The notes under the pieces were generated by a model, which worked only from the letters and a program-made list of their open reading frames with translations, was not told the origin of the DNA and ran no database searches. The translations under genes were made by a program, and so were the position numbers. From positions 3,110,624-3,174,623 of the forward strand of contig NZ_CP045732.1 of NCBI RefSeq assembly GCF_016864235.1: 64,000 nucleotides of DNA. Direction: 5' to 3'. The stretch comes from Legionella sp. MW5194 (lineage in GTDB: Bacteria; Pseudomonadota; Gammaproteobacteria; Legionellales; Legionellaceae). Shown here piece by piece: positions 1 to 9,159 of the stretch; within the stretch, counting starts at the first letter, position 1; each line of letters opens with the position of its first letter.

Positions 1-1
1 G

Positions 2-79
2 CTTTTGTCCGATTCGCCATCGGACGACTACCGAGACAATCGCATCCGTGATAGCTTAATCAGAACACTCTTTTCATGA
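2..79 (+). CDS. tatB: Probable 3' end of tatB (partial, runs off the left edge)
   Basis: One open frame runs from the window edge to a TGA at 77-79. It gives about 25 residues of a polar, charged tail (starts LLSDSPSDDY, ends RTLFS). The stop overlaps the tatC start as ATGA, the usual arrangement of coupled genes. TatB proteins have a variable, charged C-terminal tail and normally lie just upstream of tatC. The identity therefore comes from position and composition; no conserved TatB residue is visible in this fragment. Confidence 0.5.
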   Translation, partial: LLSDSPSDDYRDNRIRDSLIRTLFS

Positions 80-819
80 ACCTTATCATGCTTCTGCATT
101 TAATCGAACTACGGCACAGGGCGTTGAAGACAGTTATTTTTTTCCTGGTGCTGTTTTGCTTTTTCTTTTTTTATGCCAATGCACTGTTTCACACGCTGGT
201 GACACCTCTGCTTAAGCAATTGCCTGCAAACCATACGTTGATTGCCACCCGAATTACCTCACCAGTCCTCACCCCGGTCAGGCTTGCGGCGGATACCGCA
301 CTGCTGGCCACAGCCCCGTTTGCCTTAAGCCAATTGTGGTTATTCATCGCCCCAGGCCTCTACCGACGTGAACGCCAATCAATCGTCGGCGCCTTGAGTT
401 TAAGCCTGGCTTTGTTTATGGCGGGATTGCTTTTCTGCTTTTATATCGTCTTGCCCTTTATGTTTCAATTTTTTGCCCAGGCAGTTCCCGACGGCGTGAA
501 ACTCATGCCGGACATGAATGACGCGATTGATTTTATTACCCGCATGCTGATTCTTTTTGGCTTCTGCTTTCAAGTTCCCCTGTTGTGCACCACCCTGGTG
601 CGCCTGCAATGGCTTGACGTGGAGACTTTAAGACAGATACGACCCTACGTGATTGTGGCGGCCTTTACCTTGGGCATGTTGCTAACGCCACCGGATGTCC
701 TGTCGCAAGTCATCCTGGCCGTGCCTTTATGCCTTCTGTACGAAGCGGGGATTTGCCTGGCGGTCTGGAAGAATCGCCTCAAGCCCGCTACACTGCCTCA
801 ACGCAGCGCAGAGGGTTAA
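76..819 (+). CDS. tatC: Sec-independent protein translocase subunit TatC
   Basis: This is the polytopic core of the twin-arginine translocase. With TatB it recognises RR-signal peptides and moves folded proteins across the inner membrane. The 247 aa are the usual TatC length. The N-terminus carries the LIELRHRALK motif (family HLxELRxR), followed by about six hydrophobic segments. The cytoplasmic loop has the typical FIAPGLYRRER motif, and LTPPDVLSQ precedes the last segment. The ATG overlaps the stop of the preceding frame, which fits a tatABC operon. It ends one base before a convergent gene. Confidence 0.95.
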   Translation: MNLIMLLHLIELRHRALKTVIFFLVLFCFFFFYANALFHTLVTPLLKQLPANHTLIATRITSPVLTPVRLAADTALLATAPFALSQLWLFIAPGLYRRERQSIVGALSLSLALFMAGLLFCFYIVLPFMFQFFAQAVPDGVKLMPDMNDAIDFITRMLILFGFCFQVPLLCTTLVRLQWLDVETLRQIRPYVIVAAFTLGMLLTPPDVLSQVILAVPLCLLYEAGICLAVWKNRLKPATLPQRSAEG

Positions 820-820
820 C

Positions 821-1903
821 TCAGGCAGACAACCTTACTGCAAGCGCCTGTAAGGGATGTCGTAACAGCAGGAGGCTTGCCATCATGATAAAAATCGCAT
901 AACGGTTAAGGTAATCAAGCGGGCTTGAGGGCGCTTGCCAGTCCGGTTCCTGACCAGTCACCCAGCAACTAATGGCTATGCACACCGGCAAATAAAGCAA
1001 CATTACAATTTCCTGAAAGACGCGGGCCTCAATAAAATTACCGATGAAAAGCAGCGCGGTAAAATAAAAAAAGGCGACGTAGCGTAGTGGCCTATAGCGC
1101 TTGGGGATGTAATCATAAAATGCAAACCAGAATAACGGCAATCCGGCAAAACAAAACATAAACAGCAGCAGATGCTGCTGGTTAAATAACCAGATTAAAT
1201 TGCTGTTAAAATGCGTTTCTGCAAACGAAAGAAAATACCACTCGGTCCAGGCGCCGGGTAAATGTCGGACCAGAGACAGGATCACCAGGCGCGCGAAGGC
1301 ATAGGCCAGGGCGGCAGCCGCCAGGGGCTTGAGCAGGTCGCGGCGTTCCTGCCAGTGCAGGGCTGGAATCAGCAAGACCAGCAACACACTGCTTTCACGA
1401 TTAAACGTAGCCGCCAACACCACCAGCGTGAACGCAACCCAGCGTTTTTGCAGACACAGTAAAAAGCCCAGGGCCATAAAAAAGAGACAAGCACTGTCAT
1501 AGGGATAAAAAAAGGTGGCTTCACCCTGGGTAGTAACGCGATAGTTCACCACACTCATTAACGGCAGTAACAGCAGAAAAAGCCAACTGAACAATTCCGA
1601 CTGGTTTTTATTAAATGCAAACTGAAACAAACGCTTTACGGTGAAAAACAAAAGACTGACAAAGACGAGCTCCAACAGAAAAAAAATCTCTTCAGGGGAC
1701 CAGGGCAGGACACGATGCAGGCCATTGGCCAAGGCTGGGACCAACAAGCGCTGACCGAACGGCAGTCTGGCATTTAAATTCATCAGCTTTTCAAGGTTGG
1801 TATCGATATAGATGCCCGTTAACCTCACGTGCATGTAGGCATAGCTTATCACCAGAACCCAGGTCACGAAGGTGGTTTTGTAGCGAAAGAGCACTTTATT
1901 CAT
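821..1903 (-). CDS. Polytopic membrane protein of unknown function
   Basis: A 360-aa protein that I do not recognise. Roughly nine or ten hydrophobic segments cover most of its length. A loop motif (NYRVTTQGEATFFYPYDS) and NRESS lie between early helices, a layout reminiscent of membrane glycosyltransferase-like (GT-C) proteins, but no catalytic signature is secure. It converges with tatC one base apart, so the two probably share a termination region. ATG start at 1903. Function unknown. Confidence 0.7.
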   Translation of the reverse strand: MNKVLFRYKTTFVTWVLVISYAYMHVRLTGIYIDTNLEKLMNLNARLPFGQRLLVPALANGLHRVLPWSPEEIFFLLELVFVSLLFFTVKRLFQFAFNKNQSELFSWLFLLLLPLMSVVNYRVTTQGEATFFYPYDSACLFFMALGFLLCLQKRWVAFTLVVLAATFNRESSVLLVLLIPALHWQERRDLLKPLAAAALAYAFARLVILSLVRHLPGAWTEWYFLSFAETHFNSNLIWLFNQQHLLLFMFCFAGLPLFWFAFYDYIPKRYRPLRYVAFFYFTALLFIGNFIEARVFQEIVMLLYLPVCIAISCWVTGQEPDWQAPSSPLDYLNRYAIFIMMASLLLLRHPLQALAVRLSA

Positions 1904-1989
1904 TCATTCTTGCATTGGTATTCAAGATTCGCTCAGGCTAACCGATAAATTAATTAAAAGGCAAATTTGATCACGCGGTGAGGTGTATC

Positions 1990-2301
1990 ATGATTAAAAA
2001 TGCGAAATTTAATATTGGCGATCGGGTATGGCATCAGCAACTGGGATACCGTGCCGTGATCATTGACGCAGATCCTGTTTTTCAGGCTTCCGGACGCTAT
2101 AATCCTCAGGCCAGTAAACGGGCTTTTGCAACCCGCAATCCCTGGTACCGGCTGTTAGTCGACAACTGCAGCCAGATTACCTATGTTGAAGAATGCCATC
2201 TAGCGCCCGATACGATTCCGTTGTGGATAGACAATCCCAATGTAGGTGATTACCTCATTGAAAAAAAGAATGGTTACTCCAGTAATTCCAAGCGCCACTA
2301 A
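1990..2301 (+). CDS. hspQ: Heat shock protein HspQ (YccV-like)
   Basis: HspQ is a small cytoplasmic protein of the YccV/hemimethylated-DNA-binding fold. In E. coli it acts as a specificity factor for Lon protease. About 103 aa from the ATG at 1990, close to the E. coli length. The family pattern is visible: KFNIGDRVWHQQLGYRAVIIDADP, then NPWYRLLVD, then a TYVEECHL segment. An in-frame GTG at 1978 would add four residues, but GAGGTG lies just upstream of the ATG, which favours 1990. It converges with a small membrane-protein gene at 2304. Confidence 0.85.
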   Translation: MIKNAKFNIGDRVWHQQLGYRAVIIDADPVFQASGRYNPQASKRAFATRNPWYRLLVDNCSQITYVEECHLAPDTIPLWIDNPNVGDYLIEKKNGYSSNSKRH

Positions 2302-2303
2302 GG

Positions 2304-2498
2304 TTATGTGCTTCGCACCATGAAAACCAGGAAGGCAACAAAAGCAATCAGCACCAGTGCAAGGAGGCCCATGGTGGCAAAGCTTTTACTGAAATTTTCA
2401 CTGGTAAACAAATCAGGGCGCCCTTTGACGGTACGGAACAAATACCAAATAATTAAGCCTGCGCCAATGAGTCCGAGTATTTGATAAAACGTTTCCAT
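2304..2498 (-). CDS. Small two-helix membrane protein, unknown
   Basis: A 64-aa protein with two hydrophobic segments (about residues 6-22 and 42-61) separated by a polar loop. Its ATG shares one base with the stop of the flavin reductase gene (TAATG), so it is probably translated as the third gene of a ubiD-fre unit. No family recognised. Confidence 0.6.
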   Translation of the reverse strand: METFYQILGLIGAGLIIWYLFRTVKGRPDLFTSENFSKSFATMGLLALVLIAFVAFLVFMVRST

Positions 2499-3199
2499 TA
2501 ATTGTCCTCCGGTTCGAAACTGAATGCATCTGAAAATAATTGTTCACGCGGCATGCCGGACGCCACCAGCGCATCACGGATGGCATACACCATGTCAAAC
2601 GGTCCAGCGATAACAATCTGGTGGTTCAACAGCGTGTCAGGGTAATCCATTTGCACAACAGCGGCTACGTTTTCACGGCTCTCCCCCGACAGCAGCGTCA
2701 CGTAGCGAAAGCGGCTGACATGAGCCTGCCACTGCTTCACTTTATCATCCATGTATAAATCGCTTTGGGAGCGTGCCCCCCAATACAGGGCAAACGCACG
2801 CGCATCACCCGTGGCCAGTAATTGCTCGATCATGGCCTTGACAGGAGCAAAACCCGTGCCGCCAGCAAGGAATAGCACCGGGCGATCCGGGTGCAATTGA
2901 TTGAGAAAACAATCGCCATAAGGCAAGGCTATCTGCACACGGCCTTCGCGTTTTATTTCCGCGAACAACGGCTGATTATAAGGATTTCCCTGATCATGGC
3001 GTATGTGCAATTCGTATTTGTGCGAACCCAGTGGGGCGTTGGCAATGGAAAAACTTAATGCGTCTTCACCACAAAGAATTTTTAAATACTGGCCGGATTG
3101 ATAGTCGATGAAGTGTTGTGGCGAAAGGATTAATTCGATAATACTGTCCGTTAGGGGAGTCACGCGCTCCACCTGTGCCCAGGTCTTTTTAATACTCAT
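2498..3199 (-). CDS. fre: NAD(P)H-flavin reductase (Fre/LuxG-like)
   Basis: A ferredoxin-NADP reductase-superfamily enzyme that reduces free flavins with NAD(P)H. The protein is 233 aa from MSIKKTW. The flavin-binding part has LSFSIANAP (family RxYS-like), followed by the nucleotide-binding motif [15 protein letters not shown] and a C-terminal [15 protein letters not shown]. The ATG at 3199 overlaps the ubiD stop (ATGA); the longer upstream frame lies inside ubiD and is unlikely. Its place beside ubiD is meaningful, because UbiD enzymes need prenylated FMN, whose synthesis starts from reduced flavin. Confidence 0.88.
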   Translation of the reverse strand: MSIKKTWAQVERVTPLTDSIIELILSPQHFIDYQSGQYLKILCGEDALSFSIANAPLGSHKYELHIRHDQGNPYNQPLFAEIKREGRVQIALPYGDCFLNQLHPDRPVLFLAGGTGFAPVKAMIEQLLATGDARAFALYWGARSQSDLYMDDKVKQWQAHVSRFRYVTLLSGESRENVAAVVQMDYPDTLLNHQIVIAGPFDMVYAIRDALVASGMPREQLFSDAFSFEPEDN

Positions 3200-4665
3200 A
3201 GCGATAATCCCAAAGAATCCCAATAGCCGTCGACACGCTGAATAATCTCGTCATCCATCGCAATGGCCCGGCCCCATTCGCGCTGGGTTTCACCTTTCCA
3301 TTTATGGGTCGCATCGATGCCCATTTTAGAGCCTAATCCGGATACCGGTGAAGCAAAATCAAGGTAATCAATCGGGGTATTATCCAACAGGACAGTATCC
3401 CGCGAGGGATCAACTCGCGTGGTCAGCGCCCAGATCACATCCTCCCATTGACGCGCATTAATGTCATCATCGCAGACAATGACAAATTTAGTGTACATAA
3501 ATTGTCGCAAAAACGACCAGACAGCCATCATGATGCGTTTGGCGTGGCCGGGGTATTGCTTTTTGATGGTGACGACAGCCAAACGGTAGGAACAACCCTC
3601 CGGCGGCAAATAAAAATCAACTATTTCCGGGAACTGCTTTTGTAACAGGGGAATAAATACCTCGTTTAAAGCCACGCCTAAAATGGCAGGCTCATCGGGC
3701 GGACGGCCAGTGTAAGTGCTGTGGTAAATGGGATCCGGGCGATGCGTGATACGCTCGACTGTCAACACCGGAAAATGGTCTACTTCATTGTAATAACCCG
3801 TGTGATCGCCAAAGGGTCCTTCCGCCGCTTCTTCGCCAGGATTAATGTACCCCTCAAGAATAATTTCGGCACTGGCAGGAACATGCAGATCACTGCCCAG
3901 GCATTGCGTTAATTGCGTACGTTGCCCGCGTAATAGACCGGCAAAAGCATATTCGGATAACGTATCCGGCACCGGCGTCACCGCCGCAAGCAAGGTCGCA
4001 GGATCCGCGCCAAGCGTCACCGCCACGGGAAAACGCTCCCCCGGACGGGCTGCCTGCCAGGCCTGGTAATCCAGTGCGCCGCCCCGATGGGACAGCCAGC
4101 GCATGATTACCTTGTTTTTGGCAATGACCTGCTGACGATAAATTCCCATGTTTTCGCGCGCCTGATGCGGGCCCTTGGTCGTCACCAATCCCCAGGTGAT
4201 TAAAGGTGCTGCATCGCCAGGCCAGCAGGTCTGGACAGGCAAGCGGGCAAGATCAACCTCGTCCCCTTCAAACACATGGGTCTGGCAGGGGGCCTGACTG
4301 ATGTATTTGGGCGCCATCGTCAGCGCCTGTTTCAACAAGGGCAGTTTGCTGAATGCGTCTTTAAACCCTTTAGGCGGCTCGGGTTCCTTAAGCGCAGCCA
4401 GCAATACCCCCACTTCCCGTAACGCACTGACCGATTCTTCCCCCATTCCCAGCGCCACGCGCTCGGGGGTACCGAATAAATTGGTCAATACCGGCATGGT
4501 TGCCCCTTTGGGGTTGGTGAATAATAAAGCCGGGCCGGCTTTGCGTAAAACCCGATCACTGATGACGGTCATTTCCAGAATGGGCGACACCGGGTAATCA
4601 ATGCGTTGCAGCAAATGACGCGATTCAAGCTGGTCGATAAAATCACGTAAATCAGTATAGTTCAT
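3196..4665 (-). CDS. ubiD: UbiD family 3-octaprenyl-4-hydroxybenzoate decarboxylase
   Basis: UbiD removes the carboxyl group of the prenylated 4-hydroxybenzoate ring in ubiquinone synthesis, using prenyl-FMN. The 489 aa match the usual length. Typical segments are present: [14 protein letters not shown] at the start, [18 protein letters not shown] in the middle with the acidic and aromatic active-site loop, and [12 protein letters not shown] near the C-terminus. It is first in a coupled run with fre and a small membrane protein. Confidence 0.95.
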   Translation of the reverse strand: MNYTDLRDFIDQLESRHLLQRIDYPVSPILEMTVISDRVLRKAGPALLFTNPKGATMPVLTNLFGTPERVALGMGEESVSALREVGVLLAALKEPEPPKGFKDAFSKLPLLKQALTMAPKYISQAPCQTHVFEGDEVDLARLPVQTCWPGDAAPLITWGLVTTKGPHQARENMGIYRQQVIAKNKVIMRWLSHRGGALDYQAWQAARPGERFPVAVTLGADPATLLAAVTPVPDTLSEYAFAGLLRGQRTQLTQCLGSDLHVPASAEIILEGYINPGEEAAEGPFGDHTGYYNEVDHFPVLTVERITHRPDPIYHSTYTGRPPDEPAILGVALNEVFIPLLQKQFPEIVDFYLPPEGCSYRLAVVTIKKQYPGHAKRIMMAVWSFLRQFMYTKFVIVCDDDINARQWEDVIWALTTRVDPSRDTVLLDNTPIDYLDFASPVSGLGSKMGIDATHKWKGETQREWGRAIAMDDEIIQRVDGYWDSLGLSL

Positions 4666-4793
4666 GCCATCGTACAGGAGTTAAGTGAAGCAGGGATTAT
4701 CGCACAAGATGCTTTTGGGCGATACGTAAGGAGCCTTTTCTCTTATAGCAGCACTCTATGCTACTATAACCCCAGTTCTAACCATCCGGATTG

Positions 4794-5513
4794 ATGATGT
4801 CCAACGACCAGCAAACGACATTGACCGCCATCATTAGCGCCTTAAAGCAGCTTAAACCCCAGATCATGTTATTTAAAGAGTCAATGCAGGATTTTAAAAA
4901 GCGACTTGAAACGGTTAGCGACGAGAGCGAATTGACCACCCTGGTGCAAGGTATTGATCAACGGGAAAAGGAGCTGAATCAGTCATTACACAAGGCCGCC
5001 GCCGGAATGGATAAAGCCCTGTTTGACGCCATTTGCCAGCAATGCCAAAGCGACAGTGATTTGAACGAAATCATGGCGGTATTTCACGCGGACAATAGCC
5101 TTGCCCACTTAGTCACTACCACCCGTGAACGGCTTGGCGAACAAACGCTTTATGCCAAATTAAGCGGCGACGAGTTGCAAATGGCGAAAGATTTTATGCA
5201 GCGGCTTAAACAATTGAGCTCCGTTGCGCAACTGCTTGACGCTCAAAAGGAATTGTTTCGGCAGCGACTAAAGGGCGCAGAGGATGCTCAAACGGTTGAT
5301 GAAATTGAAAATGACATGCTAGCGCAGCATGAAGGCATCACCAAAGTCTACAATGCCATCATTTTTTACCCTGACAATGAGCGTGTGGCTCAGGCTCTGG
5401 TTGACTATTTTGAAACCAATCCGCAATTGTTAGCCGTGGTTAAAGCCTTTGAATTTTTTGATTCATTAGCACAAGATCTGGCTAACGCTAAAACGCGGCT
5501 AAAACGCGCATAG
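4794..5513 (+). CDS. Helical coiled-coil-type protein, unknown
   Basis: About 239 aa, almost entirely predicted helix, rich in Gln, Glu, Lys and Leu, with coiled-coil-like stretches (for example LFKESMQDFKKRLETV). There is no signal peptide or membrane segment, so it is probably cytoplasmic. Tandem ATG codons at 4794 and 4797 and a TTG at 4791 are possible starts; I chose the first ATG. No family recognised. It lies upstream of pldA on the same strand with a 58-bp gap. Confidence 0.65.
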   Translation: MMSNDQQTTLTAIISALKQLKPQIMLFKESMQDFKKRLETVSDESELTTLVQGIDQREKELNQSLHKAAAGMDKALFDAICQQCQSDSDLNEIMAVFHADNSLAHLVTTTRERLGEQTLYAKLSGDELQMAKDFMQRLKQLSSVAQLLDAQKELFRQRLKGAEDAQTVDEIENDMLAQHEGITKVYNAIIFYPDNERVAQALVDYFETNPQLLAVVKAFEFFDSLAQDLANAKTRLKRA

Positions 5514-5542
5514 TGGAAATTTGCCTGTCAAATTGATATAAT
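5514..5542 (+). promoter_or_regulatory. Candidate sigma70 promoter for pldA
   Basis: TGGAAA at 5514-5519 and a perfect TATAAT at 5537-5542 are separated by 17 bp, placed 30 bp upstream of the pldA GTG. The -35 element is only a 4/6 match. Confidence 0.45.
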
Positions 5543-5571
5543 ATCAGGTTGTCTGTGCATGAGATTGACCT

Positions 5572-6450
5572 GTGAGAAAAGAACGTTCTGTATTTTTTTG
5601 TATGCTTTTGATGCTTCCTCTTGCAAGCGGGGCTAAAACAAACGAGGAATCGCCTCCATTAAAAAAGCCAACGCTCCTGGAAAAACAGGTAATGCAGCAG
5701 AAAAAAACCAGCGACAGCCCCAGCCTGATTGAACTGTATCGCCCCAACTACGTGTTACCTTATTACTACACCAACAAGCCGTTCCACGCCATTTATCAGA
5801 ACGCAACGCCCAATAATCAGGAAGTACAGAATGATGAATTTAAAGCGCAAATCAGCCTTAAAATCCCCATTTTCCGCCATGTCATTAAAGACAAGCCGTT
5901 AGCGCTTAATTTCTCCTACACGCAGCTCATGTATTGGCAGGTGTATGCCAAATCGCAGTATTTTCGTGAAACCAATTATGAACCTGAATTATTCCTTGAG
6001 AACTACTTTAATCCCTATTTTGCAGCTCAACTCGGCCTTAACCATCAATCCAACGGCCGCGGCGGTTCCCTCGAACGCAGTTGGAATCGCGCGTACACGC
6101 AACTTAAATGGACGGGTAACCGCTGGCTGGTGAATTTACGACTCTGGGCTTTAATCGACAAAGCCGAATCCAGTGATTTACACAACCCGGATATCGCCCA
6201 TTTTCTGGGGCATGATAACCTGGTGTTATCGCATCAATTGCCCGGCGATTGGAAAGCCAGTCTCGAATTACAGAATCTTGAAAGCGGTTTGCAGCGCGGA
6301 TTCGTGCAAGTGACGTTGTCCTACCCTATTTTGCAATCGCTGTCGGTTTATGGTCAGGTGTTCAGCGGCTATGGGCAAAGTCTGATTGAATACAATCACC
6401 GCACCACCAGTGCCGGGATTGGAATTGTTCTTAATGATTGGGTAAGCTAG
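5572..6450 (+). CDS. pldA: Outer membrane phospholipase A (OMPLA)
   Basis: OMPLA is a calcium-dependent beta-barrel phospholipase that degrades phospholipids misplaced in the outer leaflet of the outer membrane. The 292-aa protein has a short N-terminal hydrophobic signal. The catalytic motif is NHQSNGRGG with His158 and Ser160. Asn172 lies twelve residues after the serine, the same spacing as the E. coli His142-Ser144-Asn156 triad. C-terminal strands alternate in the way expected of a barrel. The start is a GTG at 5572. It converges with rho across a long hairpin. Confidence 0.92.
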   Translation: MRKERSVFFCMLLMLPLASGAKTNEESPPLKKPTLLEKQVMQQKKTSDSPSLIELYRPNYVLPYYYTNKPFHAIYQNATPNNQEVQNDEFKAQISLKIPIFRHVIKDKPLALNFSYTQLMYWQVYAKSQYFRETNYEPELFLENYFNPYFAAQLGLNHQSNGRGGSLERSWNRAYTQLKWTGNRWLVNLRLWALIDKAESSDLHNPDIAHFLGHDNLVLSHQLPGDWKASLELQNLESGLQRGFVQVTLSYPILQSLSVYGQVFSGYGQSLIEYNHRTTSAGIGIVLNDWVS

Positions 6451-6457
6451 GGAAGGC

Positions 6458-6487
6458 AGCGCACATGAGGAAACCGTCATGTGCGCT
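6458..6487. terminator. Hairpin between convergent pldA and rho
   Basis: An 11-bp perfect inverted repeat (AGCGCACATGA / TCATGTGCGCT) with an 8-nt loop lies between the two stop codons. It lacks a clean U-tract on either strand, so termination strength is uncertain, but position and symmetry suggest a shared bidirectional stop. Confidence 0.55.
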
Positions 6488-6503
6488 GAGACTGCTTTAT
6501 TTG

Positions 6504-7760
6504 TTAACGCTTCATTTCCTCAAAAAACTCCGCATTGGTCTTGTGATTTTTCATGCGCTCAAGGAGGAATTCAATCGCTTCACACTCTTCCATCGATTGC
6601 AGAATCTTACGCAGAATCCAGGTGCGGTGAAGGTCTTCAGGACTTAAGAGCAGATCTTCACGGCGGGTACCGGAACGATTAATGTTGATGGCCGGGAATA
6701 CACGACGCTCAGAGATATTACGGCTTAAGTGGATTTCCATGTTACCGGTTCCCTTGAACTCTTCGTAAATCACTTCATCCATTTTTGAACCAGTATCAAC
6801 CAGGGCGGTCGCAATGATGGTCAGACTGCCACCTTCCTCCACATTACGGGCCGCACCGTAGAGGCGCTTGGGACGCTGCAGGGCGTTGGCATCCACACCC
6901 CCGGTGAGTACCTTACCTGAAGAAGGAATCACGGTGTTGTAGGCCCGCGCAAGACGGGTAATGGAGTCTAAAAGAATGATGACATCGCGCTTGTGCTCGA
7001 CCAGGCGCTTGGCTTTTTCAATGACCATTTCGGCCACCTGGACGTGACGGTTAGCGGGTTCATCGAATGTGCTGGCGACCACTTCGCCCTTAACAGAGCG
7101 CTGCATCTCGGTCACCTCTTCGGGTCGCTCATCAATCAACAACACAATCAGGTAACAATCGGGGTAGCTTTTCTCAATCGAATGGGCAAGATTTTGCAGC
7201 ATCAGTGTTTTACCCGCTTTGGGGGGGGACACAATCAAACCGCGCTGACCGCGGCCAAAGGGAGCGCATAAATCCACAACCCGGGCCGTTAAATCTTCTG
7301 TACTGCCATTGCCCTGCTCCATCACCAATCGCCGGGAGGCAAACAGCGGTGTTAAGTTTTCAAAGGAGATTTTACGTTTGGTGCTGTCAGGGGAATCAAA
7401 GTTAATCTGGTCAACTTTCAAGAGAGCAAAGTAGCGTTCATTGTCTTTGGGGGGACGAATTTTACCGTACACCGTGTCCCCTGTACGCAGGCCAAAGCGT
7501 CGAATTTGACTGGGGGAAACATAGGTGTCGTCAGGACCGGCCAAATAAGAGGCATCGACTGAACGCAGGAAGCCAAACCCATCGGGCAATACCTCCATCA
7601 CACCGCCGCCCAGGATATCCTCTCCTTTGCTGGCGTGCGCTTTGAGGATGGCAAATAAAATATCCTGCTTGCGCATACGTGACGTGTTTTCGACCCCCAT
7701 TTCCTCGGCGATAGTAACGAGGTCACCAATGGGCATTTGCTTAAGTTCTATAAGATTCAT
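6504..7760 (-). CDS. rho: Transcription termination factor Rho
   Basis: Rho is a hexameric RNA-DNA helicase that ends transcription at C-rich sites. It is 418 aa from [10 protein letters not shown], the normal length. The N-terminal RNA-binding domain contains GFGFLRS, and the ATPase core has SPPKAGKT (Walker A), [12 protein letters not shown] and [13 protein letters not shown]. The in-frame GTG at 7769 would add three residues; the ATG at 7760 gives the usual N-terminus. The gene follows trxA on the same strand after a roughly 280-bp spacer. Confidence 0.97.
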   Translation of the reverse strand: MNLIELKQMPIGDLVTIAEEMGVENTSRMRKQDILFAILKAHASKGEDILGGGVMEVLPDGFGFLRSVDASYLAGPDDTYVSPSQIRRFGLRTGDTVYGKIRPPKDNERYFALLKVDQINFDSPDSTKRKISFENLTPLFASRRLVMEQGNGSTEDLTARVVDLCAPFGRGQRGLIVSPPKAGKTLMLQNLAHSIEKSYPDCYLIVLLIDERPEEVTEMQRSVKGEVVASTFDEPANRHVQVAEMVIEKAKRLVEHKRDVIILLDSITRLARAYNTVIPSSGKVLTGGVDANALQRPKRLYGAARNVEEGGSLTIIATALVDTGSKMDEVIYEEFKGTGNMEIHLSRNISERRVFPAININRSGTRREDLLLSPEDLHRTWILRKILQSMEECEAIEFLLERMKNHKTNAEFFEEMKR

Positions 7761-8007
7761 ACTTCTCACTTGAATGTGTTATTAAATGAAATGAATTTTC
7801 CAGGAAAATTGTATGGGAAAGTCAGCAAGGAAACTGCTGCCTACGGGTTCATTTGTCAGTAGCCAATCTTTTTATTTCTGAAATAACTGATTACGAAGTG
7901 TTGGTGTAATTTAGCAAATCAGAACAGTCTGGGATTGGTGACCTGAAAAATTAGCCACATATTGAAGTTTTATCGTATCACACTCTGGCTATGAAAGCCA
8001 TCTTTTT

Positions 8008-8037
8008 TTACCCTGACTGCGCAAACAGCCAGGGTAA
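8008..8037 (-). terminator. Hairpin downstream of trxA, in the trxA-rho spacer
   Basis: A 12-bp inverted repeat (TTACCCTGACTG / CAGCCAGGGTAA, one G-U pair) with a 6-nt loop begins 8 bp after the trxA stop. On the minus strand it is followed by A residues instead of U, so it is not a canonical intrinsic terminator. It could stabilise the trxA 3' end or act with Rho. The remaining spacer (7770-8007) shows no gene. Confidence 0.4.
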
Positions 8038-8044
8038 CCACTCG

Positions 8045-8371
8045 TTACACATTGCTTTCGACAAAAGCACTTAATTGGGATTTAGACAACAATCCCATTT
8101 TAACGGCCTCTACCTGCCCATTTTTAAACAGAATCAGGGTAGGAATACTCATCACGCCATATTTGGACGGCATTTGCTGATTTTCATCGATATTCAATTT
8201 GGCAAACGTCACGCTGTCGCCGTGACTGGCGGCCACCTCTTCGAGGATGGGGGTTAATGCACGACAAGGACCGCACCATTCCGCCCAGAAATCAACCAGA
8301 ACGGGTTTATTGGAATTCAGTACATCCTGTTCGAAACTCGCGTCCGTTACTGTTTTTATATAGTCACTCAT
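8045..8371 (-). CDS. trxA: Thioredoxin 1
   Basis: A cytoplasmic dithiol-disulfide reductant. The 108 aa carry the active-site motif WCGPC at residues 32-36, preceded by VLVDFWAEW. The cis-proline segment SIPTLILFKNG follows at about residue 75. Length and motif spacing are typical of TrxA. The trxA-rho order on one strand is also found in other gammaproteobacteria. Confidence 0.97.
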   Translation of the reverse strand: MSDYIKTVTDASFEQDVLNSNKPVLVDFWAEWCGPCRALTPILEEVAASHGDSVTFAKLNIDENQQMPSKYGVMSIPTLILFKNGQVEAVKMGLLSKSQLSAFVESNV

Positions 8372-8412
8372 GGATATAGCCCCTGATTTAGGTATTGGAA
8401 AAAGTATAGCAA

Positions 8413-9144
8413 TTATAGATCACCCCAGACCGCTTGCAAAACACTAATGGCCGTAATCGCAGCCGTCTCCGTACGCAAAATACGCGGCCCAAGGCTTAAA
8501 GGCAGAAAGCCCGCTTGCTGAGCCTCATCTGATTCAGAGGGACTTAAGCCGCCTTCAGGACCAATTAACAGCATCGCTTCCTGCACGTGAAGGTCGCTGT
8601 AGCTTCGGTAATGATGCAGCGTACCCGGTTGCAGAATAAAGCCGGGAAAACCGTTTCTCTTTAATAACACCTCATGAAACGACACAGGACTATGCACCAG
8701 CGGCACCTGGTTGCGGCCGCATTGCTCACAGGCGGCCACGGCTATCGCCTGCCATTGTGCCTGCTTCTTCTCCAGGCGCGCCGCATCAAGTTTGACCGCA
8801 CAGCGCGCTGTGAACACAGGGCTGATGCTAGCGACACCCAGTTCCACTGCTTTTTGCACCACCCATTCCATGCGGTCGCCTTTGGAAATGCCCTGCGCCA
8901 GGTGAAGACGAAGCGAGGACTCCCTGTCCACCCGTTCGGCCTCCTTAAGCCTCACGGTCACGCGTTTTTTATGAACAGCCGTAATTTCAGCCTTAAACTC
9001 ACGGTTATCACCAGAAAAAAGGGTCAGCCCCTCACCGGGCTGCATGCGCAGCACCACGCCAATGTGCTGACCTGCTTCTTCCGTCAGCGTTATTTCCTGC
9101 CCGGCCAGGTAATCACCAGGCTGGTAAATGCGTACTTCCCTCAC
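8413..9144 (-). CDS. rsmE: 16S rRNA m3U1498 methyltransferase RsmE
   Basis: RsmE methylates N3 of U1498 in 16S rRNA using SAM, with a SPOUT (trefoil-knot) fold. The 243-aa protein has the N-terminal PUA-like part with QHIGVVLRM and the middle motif QGISKGDRMEWVVQKAVELGV. The C-terminal knot motifs are MLLIGPEGGLSPSE and LSLGPRILRTETAAITAISVLQ, all diagnostic. It lies just downstream of an APC permease and upstream of trxA on the same strand. Confidence 0.95.
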   Translation of the reverse strand: MREVRIYQPGDYLAGQEITLTEEAGQHIGVVLRMQPGEGLTLFSGDNREFKAEITAVHKKRVTVRLKEAERVDRESSLRLHLAQGISKGDRMEWVVQKAVELGVASISPVFTARCAVKLDAARLEKKQAQWQAIAVAACEQCGRNQVPLVHSPVSFHEVLLKRNGFPGFILQPGTLHHYRSYSDLHVQEAMLLIGPEGGLSPSESDEAQQAGFLPLSLGPRILRTETAAITAISVLQAVWGDL

Positions 9145-9159
9145 CTTGCCCCCTGCGTC

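Noticed and set aside
7991..8009. A short stem (TGGCT/AGCCA) followed by seven T on the plus strand after trxA
   Set aside because: No plus-strand gene precedes it, so it has nothing to terminate; the T-run is probably part of the opposite-strand hairpin flank.
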